A stretch of 64,000 bases of DNA, taken from assembly GCF_947623445.1 (NCBI RefSeq), contig NC_135243.1, positions 22,142,479-22,206,478 of the forward strand, read 5' to 3'. Below the pieces are notes generated by a model. That model was not told the DNA's origin and ran no database searches. It worked only from the letters and a program-made list of their open reading frames with translations. The translations under genes were made by a program, and so were the position numbers. Below, one piece after another: positions 12,557-22,550 of this stretch. Numbering within the stretch: position 1 is the first letter of the stretch; each line of letters begins with the position of its first letter. The DNA comes from Clavelina lepadiformis. Its lineage: Eukaryota; Chordata; Ascidiacea; Aplousobranchia; Clavelinidae.

Positions 12557-13318
12557 CAGAGGTGTCCACAATTTCTTCACTGAGGGCAATGCACTAACGA
12601 TGCTAACCAGTGGCCGGGCTATTCACTACGTGTGAAGATTGTTGCTTTGCTTACAACGTAATAAAGATTAGGAAGATCATTAACAATGCCATGGGTGGTA
12701 AAATGTATTCTGTATCTGAAAATGCTAAACAGTATGTCGAGGAAACATCACTTAAAGCTTTAAAAAAATTACCCAACCGTAGCGACCCACTTGTCGCTAC
12801 AACTCTAAAAATTGCAACAAACGCAAAGTCTACGCAGCTCAGCGCTATATAAGACAAAGATCTAGAAAAATTATTATTCAAATGATTTTATTCTGAAAAT
12901 GGGCGAATAAAAGACGACAATGCTTCATGGTTCTTTGTGGGTTCAGTGATGTGTTGCGAAAGATGGAACTCTTGTACATGTAACTCATGTACATGTAACT
13001 CATAACAGCACTTAACAGTTAACTTTTAAGGGTCTCGTGGCAGTTAGGACCATATACAATCACAGTTGGATAGGATATTCTTATTGTTTTGCACAAATAC
13101 TAAATTGCTTCGTAATAACGTACCCTAACTTAGTTTATCTTACTGTACAGTTAACGAAATGCAAGTAAAAAATCACAACTCAACGCACGGGAAAATAACT
13201 TGCACCTGAATAACGCAGTTTTATGTCAGATGAAACGTGATGATGGCCGTGGACCATCCAAAAATACTGTAGGTGACAGGACCCAGTTGGCCCGCGGGCC
13301 GTAGCTTGGACAACCCAG
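12557..13318. mobile_element. Non-autonomous hAT-like element
   Basis: The left end CAGAGGTGTCCAC and the right end, TGGACAACCCAG read toward the edge, form imperfect inverted termini. The 8-bp flanks gcatagaa and gcgtaaaa match at 6 of 8 positions, suggesting an aged target duplication. GGCCGGGC-type and GGCCCGCGGGCC segments near the ends are typical of the CAGGGGTGTCC group of hAT elements. An 80-codon ORF at 12610-12852 inside it is not recognisable as transposase. The exact boundaries are less certain than for the other elements here. Confidence 0.55.
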
Positions 13319-13734
13319 GCGTAAAACCATAAAACGTTAAACCCAGGGATGGAAACTCAATTGCGACATCATTTTTGTAACGCTTGAGCGTTGCTTTAGT
13401 TAACGCATTTCTCCGCTTGCAGATAAACTACTGTTGTAAGCTTGTTTTGTCCAGTTCGTCATCACAGTCCAGGTTAAACAGTGCCTTGTCTTCAATGGCG
13501 GTTTTGGTTTAAGTCATTGTAATGTATTATGCCCGTACCCAGCCTATGTTATGTTACCTCTATCTACGTTAAACCTGTGATGTTTAATTTATGTACATGC
13601 GCTACGTGCAAAAAGCAATTTCAGCCGTTAGGAAAAAACATTTTTGGTTCCTGTTCTTGATTTTCCTGCACCACCAACCACTTTGGCTGCAGATCTTCTA
13701 CCGCGATTCCAGCGACTGGAGGAAACTTATAACT

Positions 13735-14030
13735 TATGAAGTTATGAGCGCCAAGGTAGAACAGCTCACCATTTTACCTTCAGAAAGACACAACATACTT
13801 TAGGGACATACTTGAGGAACAACAGACTCTTTAATACTTTCATGCGAATTTTAACGAGAGAAAAATGCCGATTTTCAAGCTCATCTCCATCATAACTGAT
13901 GTATCATTAATTATCATTGGTCCCACCAGTGGGTTCATTACACTGTGTCAAGAAAGTGAACCTTTCCTGGATATGCTGAAATATTTCTGTATCATTCATC
14001 AACAAGCGTTGTGTTGAAAGATTGTAACTG
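13735..14030 (+). pseudogene. Old hAT transposase relic, unit C copy
   Basis: Third copy of the decayed transposase found at 7085-7560 and 42067-42640. Only its downstream part is present, beginning at the equivalent of YEVMSAKVEQLTILP, because the upstream part was lost in the internal deletion of unit C. The reading frame is broken in several places. Confidence 0.65.
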
Positions 14031-15678
14031 ACAGTAATAACTGATACCACCTGGCAGACTGCCAACGCTTAGAAACAAGCTCCTACATTCCTGATTATGA
14101 GAAGTTAGTTTCCTCTTCCCAGTTCCAGGTCTCCCAATAAGGTAGGAAATGATTTCCTTATTCGAAATTCAGCGACACTTGTTTTGTATCTGGTTTATTT
14201 TTGAGTTAAGTTCATAGAAAGGTCAGTTACGGCTATTTCTCATCATACAGATCGGAAGGATAAAGGAGCAGGAGGAGCTGGTATCCACCACAACACAATG
14301 TGCAAACTGAAGCTGTTTGAAAGAAATTTTTGTTGTCCTTGTTTGGGAGAAAGGAAGGTTTGTGATGTTATAGCCTATACAAGTATACAGCATCGTATGA
14401 CAACAAAGAAAATGTTTGCTTACCGCAGGCTTGAAATAGTGTGTGAAGATTTGCGATGCTTGTGGTGGACTTGTAGATCTCGGGAAGTTAGTCACTTAAA
14501 AAGTAGCCCTTCGATCACAATAGGTTAGGCACCCTAGTTTACCCTAAAATCTCTTTCTTACGTTTTTTATGTTTTTATTTGCTTTAATTCGACGTTCTTA
14601 GAAACATGCTCTTTCTCCTATAGGTTTTACTACAAACAGATGTTTGTCTCCAGCTAAAGGGAAGGGTATTAAAAAACATCTCTACAGTAATTTCATCAGT
14701 CAGTCCGCTTTGTAACATTTATAAGTCTTATGGGCCATTCCACTGTGTTTAACAATATTTCTGAACGTAATCAATAAACCACATCGAATTGCTTTGATTA
14801 GATAGGAATTTTATTGTATCAATTTACATTGTTTGCAGATACATTACAATGATCATATTTCAAACAATTTGCTGGTAGGCCTACAGAAGGGAAAATAGTA
14901 CTGTATACAAGCAAAGATTACTACAACAAAAACGATATAATTTCACACGCACAACTACAAACTAGGTTTAAATTAAAGTTATAAATTTCTAAACGGGTTT
15001 CTTTATGCAAATTTTAAACGCATTAACTATTACTTTATTTTTCTATAAAAATTACAATAGTAGCCATCCAATTCTAGCAAGGACAATGTCTTTCACATTG
15101 TGGTTAACAAACTAAATCAACAAGGCGGCCATAACGCTTTTAACTTTAATAGTATTTTAAGCAAACTGTATTTTATTGAAACAGATAAAAACAATATTTA
15201 ATCTGCAGAGCAAAATTTCCAAGTAAAAAAAGTACTAAACATTTCAAAGGGGTTCATTTTGGAGCGTTTAACTGATTGAGTATAAAAACAATATTTGAAA
15301 TATATTTCTCCGCCTTAAAACATCTACTTTTTTACATTAATTTGTATCAAATAAACTTCAGCTTTTTTAACAAAAATTTTCTATTATTAGTAAGTTAGTT
15401 TTGCAACAAGATTTCAAGTTGAAATAAGAACCGAGCTACTGTAAAAATACATTCTACCGATTACCATCAAATTCTCAAGTTAACTTTTAGAATATAGTGC
15501 TTCTAGTTCAAGCAAACATAAAATGTGGGACTTTAAATCCTGGTTTCCCTTCAAAAAAGTTAATAACATGCAAAATTAATTGAAACCCCAAATCATGTTT
15601 CAAATCATCTCGATATTTGAGAGAACCCAAATCCTAACATTCAAACTCAATTGTGAAGCTTTATTGCATATGTCTAAT

Positions 15679-16211
15679 TCACCACCATGATTGTTTTGCT
15701 CCAATGCCATAGAGCGCACTAATTCCTGCTCCAACACCTAGAGCAATTCCAACTGGTGGAACGAAGAATCCCAAACCAACACCTAATGCCCCAACACCTC
15801 CGGCTGCACCAAACCCTGTTTCCATTTTTACCTTCCTATTTCGTTCATTGACCTCTTCATATTTCAAACTTGACTCTTTTTCCACTGACTCGTAGGTAGG
15901 CTTTCCTTTCTCATCATCTAAGTCACAATTCGTACTTTCTTTACTCGCTTTACGAAGATCGATCCTCTTGAGCTGACTTCAAGGAGCTAGGAAGAGTAAA
16001 ATAGCTCACCTATAAACAAATAACGATATTCAAAGTTTTGTCAGTATCAACAACACACATTAATTGCTTTTTCTTCATGTTCTGGTATTTGAAATGGTAC
16101 CTTCTTAGTAAATAAACAACATGAAAAGTTATTGAAATCAGACACCTTTTCAAGTTCGCTTCTGTGTTTTTCTGTTTCTTTATTTTCGATTAATTTGCGT
16201 TTCTTTATTAA
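15679..16211 (-). pseudogene. Atlastin-like GTPase 3' fragment (exons 14 and 15)
   Basis: Exon 14 is at 16146-16211 and encodes 22 residues resembling LIKxRKLIENKETEK. Exon 15 is at 15679-16009. Compared with locus 4, exon 15 carries a 4-bp insertion (gatc) near 15957-15961 that shifts the frame. Downstream of it the tail is well kept: EVNERNRKVKMETG, a glycine-rich stretch, and a final SWW before the stop. AATAAA on the minus strand (15660-15665) lies just after the stop and could be a poly(A) signal. No upstream exons exist, since the duplicated block ends at 16239. This is a solo 3' gene end that cannot make the family protein by itself. Confidence 0.87.
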
Positions 16212-16239
16212 CTGTATACAAGATGAAATGACACCATTA

Positions 16240-16685
16240 GACTACTACTGTACAAGGATTGTAATTTACTAAATTAATTATATTATTAAGAATTCCATTA
16301 TTCATTGATTGTTTAACGCTAAGTTGAAGTTTTGTTTACTTATAGATATTCGGCTATGGCAAATTCAACAGTTTAAGTAAAAGCTGAATTTAAATAAAAT
16401 ATTTTCATGTTCAAGAATTGAGCTATGACTCAGACAAAACAAACTGCCCACTTTTCTGATTAGATCATTTTGTAGCTATCAAGAGCTTTTGAACGCCACT
16501 GTTGATTATACGTATCAGCACTATGTTAAAAATTAAAAGAATTAGTAGAACTTTAAAACCAATCAGAAAGTTATCCTCTGCAAATCTAAGATTATGTTCT
16601 TAATCAAAGTGTGTTAAGGTTAAGCACTTGAATACTTGTATGCTGTAGGAGTGTGTGTTGTTTGCGGAACACACAGAATACTTAC
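16240..16685. other. Region downstream of TMEM198 exon 5
   Basis: The missing C-terminal coding exon of TMEM198 should lie to the left of exon 5, but I could not identify it with confidence. A weak candidate at 16460-16498 has an acceptor (aatcaacag) and a short open stretch. In the phase left by exon 5 it would stop after six codons, so I do not assign it. Confidence 0.4.
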
Positions 16686-19600
16686 TACATAAAGCTGGCC
16701 AGACTGACAGTATAACCCAGGTATACCAGCATACATTGATAGACGGCGCCGCCATCAAGGCCTCCCATATATATCTGTGGAGAAAAGAACAGATAAAAGC
16801 TTGATATGAACCCACAGTGGTGATAAGGCCGAAGCTATATTAAAATGATGCGTTCTTTTGTTTGGTGGTGTAACCTCTCATGATGAGTAGGAACTGGCTT
16901 TCTACCAAAAGAAATTTCCACACTTGTAATAAAATTTCAAAATGAGCCAGTATTGAAAATTTCCCTCGGTGGGATGTGGTGAAAGGATACAGTGTCTCCT
17001 GGGGATTTCATCATATTCATATTTGATACAATACAATGAATGAAACCACTGTCATAGTGTCAGATCATATGACATAGCAATTGACCATAATATTTAATAT
17101 TAAATGTGTAAAGGGTACATACTACACAATGTAAAACATAGAATCTGGTGACTGGCCTTCAAGGCAGCATTCGAAAGGGCTAAGCTTACAAAACGTGTTT
17201 GCCATGATAATACAACTCCTTTATTCACCATTCCTGTGTTGCTGTGTTGATATGGCTTATGGTTGAAAACAATATTTTGACTGTTCAAATAATATTTCAA
17301 ATACAATTAGCTTCAACGAAACTACAATTTAAGTGAACTTTCCATATTAAAATGCAAATTTAGTCCTTCACAACCCAAAATCTTATCAGCTCAGGATATG
17401 GCGGAAGATGATAGGATAATTTCACATCTTCAAATAGATAATAATATAAACGCAAACTTATCTTAAAAGAAGAAATTGTTCCATGAAGTAATCGATGCAA
17501 ACAGTTATTAGCGCGCTGCCCAAAACAGCTGTGCTGAAGAGCACGCAGTTCCTCTGAAACTTAAGAGTGAGCACAGAGCATACCACCCCAGTCCCGAAGA
17601 TTATACTGACCGGGATCCAAGCAGTTGATGGGTGGTAAACAGACTGCAACGCTATCATACCTGTAGATATGTACATAGTAAAATACATAGGAAAAAAAGC
17701 ATACATAGGATGGTGCTCTAAGGTTAACTTTTATTTTTAATCGCTCTTTACAAGCTTTCGCAAGCATCAGCTTGCTTCATCAGGTGTACTAACAGATGCC
17801 AATAAATAGAATATATAAATGTAAATACGTAAAAACATATTACTGCTGTGTCATTTGTTTCCAGAAGAACCCATTTGCTTGACGAAAAGAAATAGACAAA
17901 TGTGTATAATCATTAATGTCAGTAAGAACACTATGAGATTACATTAATTTATTGACATGAATTATTAATGTGGAGAAGCAAAAAAGATAAGAATACTTCA
18001 GGTGCTGTGCTGTAAAAATATTTCAGACAAGAAAATAGAACACAAGGTAACAAGTAAAAAAAGTTTTACAACACTAATTAAACTTTAAAGAACTATGCTT
18101 AGAATTGAAGCTGCCTAATATAGGGCTTTTTCTGTAAGAACAAATGAAACCCATCAACCAGAAGAAACCCATCAACCATTTTATATTGGAATGTTCCAAA
18201 TAATCAATATCAATGTACACAACAGCCTGTTGAGATTTACTTCGATTTAAAAGCTCTGAAATGGATTATGCAATTTATGAAGCATGGATTGAAGACAAAG
18301 TGATCGCATAAGAACTAATAAAAAGAAATTCAGTGTGAATTCATCAGTGAAGTGCAAAAGTAAACATTATTTGTTAAAACTATGACACTTTGTTTTGATA
18401 CAAGTCCTGAAGTACTGCCATGTAAGTAGAAGTCATGAGATACTTTGAAGTCATGTGTTTTGGTACTTTAGTCATTTTTAATGCATCTAGTTATACACAT
18501 CCTATGCTGCTGCACGCTCTTTTGTTTTACTTTTAACACACATTTTAAAATCTCTTATCTTGTCCCATATTTGCCATGTGTTTACAACTCGCAACAGAAT
18601 CTAACAAGACATCAAGAGTCAAGACACCAATTGACCTGGTTCTACGGCAGTAAATACTTAGTTGTAATTGTTAATTGGCAATAGTGATGCCTTTAAAAAA
18701 TTGCATACAACATAAAAATGTTAACACACACGCAGTCATATATTCAGTTAATATTTTAAAACATGAAACACTGTCAAAAGTAAACATTTTATTAGAAATG
18801 ATAAAGATACTATGTTGTGACAAGGAAACCTATTAAACCTAGATATGTTGTTACCAGCTATTGCCAGGAGGGTCCCCAGGAAAAAACCTTGCAAGAAGAG
18901 GCCAGCATATAAAATGAGTAGTGTTATGAGTCCACAGAGTATCCCTATACCAGCTGCTATGCCTGCAATAACATAAATCAATTATTCATTGTCGTGTGAA
19001 GCATTTTCTAAACTGTACTGTAGGTCTATATATCTAACAAATTAGTGGTTTGTCCAGGCTCACTACTCATATTAATAATAATTGACAGAAAACAGCACTG
19101 GCACTGTCCAAAGATATTCTTGTTATTATATAATGTGTATCAGTGACCGAGAATTATATTAGGAAGTCTGTAAGTGTGAGAAGGATTAAAAAATGGAATT
19201 TCTCTGCTTTTTATACTTGCTGCTAAAATATTAAAGGATTTTTCTCCAAAAACACCAAACAATGTTTTTCCAATCATGCGATCAAGTTAACACAACAGTT
19301 TGTAACACAATTAAAAGAAAAAATCACTATATTTCTACATAAAAAAGCCTGCGTAATAATTTTATTTGATCTCAAATTGGTCTCGTTATGGCTGGTTCAG
19401 CTTCACTTAACATGATAGTTAGTTTATGGCAAAGGTGGGTAAATTGCCGGCATGTTTTAGTGGCTTTCTAGCTGAACAATAATATCCATCATGGTTCATT
19501 ATCCAAGCATTGTTTACCGTATTTGTATTGACACTACTGATCTCGCTGTTTGTAGCATCCACAAGTGACTCTTTCATTGAACAAGTTTGCCCAACCCTGG

Positions 19601-20058
19601 TCTATGGCATACTATTATTTTAAACATACTTTACAAAAATATGAATAATCACTAAGTGTAAAGACAGAGCCAGTAAATCGTCACCTGTCGCCATCTCCAT
19701 AGAAATCTCCTGCTGAAACAGTCTCTCTTCTCGACACAAGAGGAAGACTGTGGCAGATCCAAAAATGAGTCCACTTAAAAACATCACGCCTTTGAAGCAG
19801 CGATAACCTAAATTATATGAGTAAAAACTTGTCAAAAAATGCTATCACAGAAAACTTGGTAAATAACAGATACGTAAAAGTGACTATACAACTATAATCG
19901 TCTTGTACGGTTTGCCAATATGCTAGCCTACCAAAAAAGCAGTAAACGAGACCCAGCAAACCCAGTGTCCCACTGACGATTGAGACGACCACATCATACT
20001 CCGATACTTGTATTTCATCACATACAACAGTGATATTTGACGCAGTTAATCTGCTCAT
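16686..20058 (-). CDS. TMEM198: TMEM198 homologue, multi-pass membrane protein (C-terminal exon not found)
   Basis: TMEM198 is a seven-pass membrane protein implicated in Wnt/LRP6 signalling in vertebrates. Exons: 19932-20058 (ATG start), 19685-19807, 18855-18962, 17462-17660, 16686-16774. The joined reading matches the family along its length. Exon 1 ends GLVYCFFG and exon 2 starts YRCFKGVMFLSGLIFGS. Exon 3 has GIAAGIGILCGLITLLI. Exon 4 has VYHPSTAWIPVSIIFG and CIDYFMEQFLLL. Exon 5 has CWYTWVILSVWPAL. Hydrophobic, glycine-rich membrane segments occur in exons 1 to 5. Intron phases are consistent throughout. The donor of exon 4 reads AAG|ATAAGT instead of GTAAGT, while the phase-2 join to exon 5 (acceptor ctccacag) restores the family sequence. 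Either an AT-AG intron, an allele or a sequence error is involved. The cytoplasmic C-terminus after exon 5 is not located. Confidence 0.85.
17751..17784 (-). other. Hammerhead-like hairpin motif, retroelement remnant
   Basis: On the minus strand CTGATGA (17777-17783) is followed by a perfect 6-bp stem GCAAGC/GCTTGC with loop TGAT and then GAAA (17756-17759). This is the layout of the hammerhead ribozyme core, CUGANGA, stem II, GAAA. One extra A lies before the stem, and I could not find a convincing cleavage-site strand. Such motifs occur in Penelope-like and related retroelements. It sits in intron 3 of TMEM198 and is probably a remnant. Confidence 0.5.
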
Positions 20059-22006
20059 TGTTTTCTAAAAAATAGATAAATAACATCATTGTAGTAAATA
20101 GGCATATAGCGCTCAGATGTTAAAGCCTATATCCCTGCCTTAGCTGCCTATAAAGGGACGAGTACAGCCTGTGTATGAAAATAATCCTATCTTGTTCATT
20201 AAAACCTAAATTCTCGAAAATATGCAGAACACACAGCAACAAATTTTATAGAGTTTAACGAATTTAATCTAAGTCGGCTCATTGGTCGGAGAGGTTGGTT
20301 GTGTCTGGCTCGTATATATGCAAGCTAGGTTCCCAGTTGGATTAACAAGTTGTAACATATTGAAAAATACGGTACTTGCACCGTTGCAAGCACAACGTTC
20401 ATTAAAAAGTATGTACATGTGCACACAAAGCTTTTTTATCTCCATGCAAGTTCATAAGAATTAAACAAAGAGTTGAGTGCATGCCATCAACCCAAAATTT
20501 ACACCTTTGCACAAAAAACTTCTCTTATGTACAAACAAAATTTCCGTGTTCAAATGCGCAAGGAAGGAGCTCAACTAGTGACTCAAGCACACCTGGAGTT
20601 AGTGGTATCCAAGGTGCCGCTTTATATAGCCTAGTAGAAAACGGAGCAAAAAGTAGAGTCGCCTTTTTGCAAAGAGATGGTTCTTTTCCCGGTGGTCAAC
20701 GCCATTTCGGCCGAATAATTCCGGGTGTGCTACTGCCATACTGAATACTATTGACTGTTGGAGCCAGACAGCAAGATTTGGGGTATAGGGTAGTATAAAA
20801 GTGCAAAACCACAGGATGCTTTTGTATACTAAAGTAACTAAACCCCAGTTACTCAAATTGTGACGTCATATGGTTGTGCACTTGTATACTAAACCTGGCA
20901 AGTTAGCATTCTGAGTACTTTTGCTTATTTACGGCTATACGGCAAAAATAATGGCGAAAAATAGACGATACGGTACGATTCGTACCGTACGAATAATCAG
21001 TAATAAACCTCCAGCCATTTACTGCGCAGTTTTTTTGTTCAGAAGTTGGAAACTTTTTCACTCTTACACAGACATCTTTAAAATGCATCTGCCCTAGTAT
21101 GTTTCATTAAATTAAAAAGCTTATTGTCAGGAGTAAATGAGAGAACAAATCAAAAAGTAGCTTAATGATGCTCATAAACTCATAAATGTTACAAAATGAC
21201 TTTTATTAGAAAAATTTTTAAACCCAGAAAGGCCAAATATTATTTTAGTAAAACTTTGCAAATAGTGATAATATATTTTCTAATCTTTGTACAGTATTTG
21301 AAAAGGAAAACAATGTCAAGCGTTAGATATTGTTTATAGACAGATTTTTTCAGACTCTGTTAAAGGACTTATCAGAAAGCTTGAAAACTAAATGTGTTTT
21401 TTAATTTTAGTAGAGTCGTAGGTTGTAATACGTGATTTTTGCATAACAACATTTGCTAAAGTAAATCTGACTTCTAGTTGTCCTCCAACATGGCGGCAAG
21501 CAAAACTGTCTCTTCATTTGCAACTTACAAATACCAAGCTGAGAATAATATTACACCAAACACAGCAACAATTATTTATTGCCCATCTTGAGTAAAACAA
21601 AAGTGACTTAGTAACAACAATTAATAGCTTGCGAAAAAACGAATGAAAATACAGGTTGCGGTTGGCGTCCTAGGCAGCATCCACCACCAGAACAAAAGCA
21701 AATATGACGTTACATAAATGTGACATTGCACGCGGCAGACAGGAGCAGAAAATACGGACATTCGCTTTTAGCTGCAGACGGTAACAGAATTCCTTGACCA
21801 TTATTCTATGCATAGCTACTGCTGTCTGACTGTTCTTGACCTACCCGCTATATGTTTTTGCGTGTCAGTTTGTGTCCTTTATACGCGTTGTACAAATACA
21901 CTTCAATTGTTTCTTTATTGCTTAATTATTTAGTCTCCATGGTGTAAACTGATTTAAAATTTTCAATGAGGTAATTTTAACAGAAATCATAGTGCACAGT
22001 CAGTAA
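20059..22006. other. Upstream region of TMEM198, no gene seen
   Basis: This is the promoter side of TMEM198 and the space toward locus 2. A CRE-type palindrome TGACGTCA occurs at 20861-20868. A 21-bp perfect inverted repeat is at 20969-20989. A 33-codon ORF at 21490-21591 starts in a strong context (aacATGGCGG) but ends without a donor or a recognisable domain. The ORF at 20481-20744 is also unrecognised. Confidence 0.45.
20969..20989. repeat. Perfect 21-bp inverted repeat
   Basis: The arms TACGGTACGA and TCGTACCGTA are exact reverse complements separated by a single T. It may be a cruciform or protein-binding site, or chance. No element ends are seen around it. Confidence 0.6.
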
Positions 22007-22014
22007 GTCTAAAC

Positions 22015-22189
22015 CAGGGATGTCCAACCTTTTGTTAAAGTGGGCCGCATTGTCAATTGAAATAATTCACTGGGCCGCAGAACTTTTAAATTTCAAGAAA
22101 AATGGGTACATAAAGTACATACTTTTGGAGTGAAAATGACTAACGGGCCGCACAAAAATCTCAGGCGGGCCGCAAGTTAGACATCCCTG
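22015..22189. mobile_element. 175-bp hAT MITE with perfect 8-bp target duplication
   Basis: The left end CAGGGATGTCCAACC and the right end GACATCCCTG form inverted termini, with GGGCCGC repeats just inside both ends. The flanks are GTCTAAAC at 22007-22014 and GTCTAAAC at 22190-22197, an exact 8-bp duplication, so the insertion is fairly young. No coding capacity. It belongs to the same broad terminal-repeat group as the element at 12557-13318. Confidence 0.93.
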
Positions 22190-22550
22190 GTCTAAACAAT
22201 CTCTAAACATTAGACAATATTATCAAAAAGTTCAGTACATTGGCGAATGAAAATATTGCACAGCGTCGGCTAAATTGCTAAACCAATCTAACTTGGCTTG
22301 GTTTCTAAAATTTCAAACTATGCATACATGTTTGCTATACAACACAAAATAAAGTCAATGGTCAATTACACACAGTTTTTCGAAATTGAACTTCGTAGAA
22401 AATATTATTTTAAGTTTAAAAGGCTTATTGTAGTACTGCCAAAGCATTGAACACTTTTTGAGCTACTAAAGAAATTCGTTTACCACAGTGCTCATTGGAC
22501 ACAATAAGTTTCATGAACAAGTTTAGCATCATTTTTCCAATTACAAAATT

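Larger units (their letters stand above)
13604..16239. repeat. Segmental duplication, unit C (partial, internally deleted)
   Basis: It aligns with unit B from about 40872 to 41000, then jumps to about 42378 and continues to about 44905. It therefore contains a short piece of left flank, the decayed hAT transposase, the gene's 3' flank and the last two exons of the GTPase gene. It stops abruptly at 16239, where unit B continues into intron 13. Beyond that point lies the TMEM198 locus. It holds most of the segment missing from unit A. Confidence 0.88.

Noticed and set aside
16460-16498. Possible last exon of TMEM198
   Set aside because: In the phase left by exon 5 it would end after six codons with no family likeness.
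21490-21591. 33-codon ORF with strong start context (aacATGGCGG)
   Set aside because: It is short, without a donor before the stop and without a recognisable motif; kept only as a remark in the region entry.
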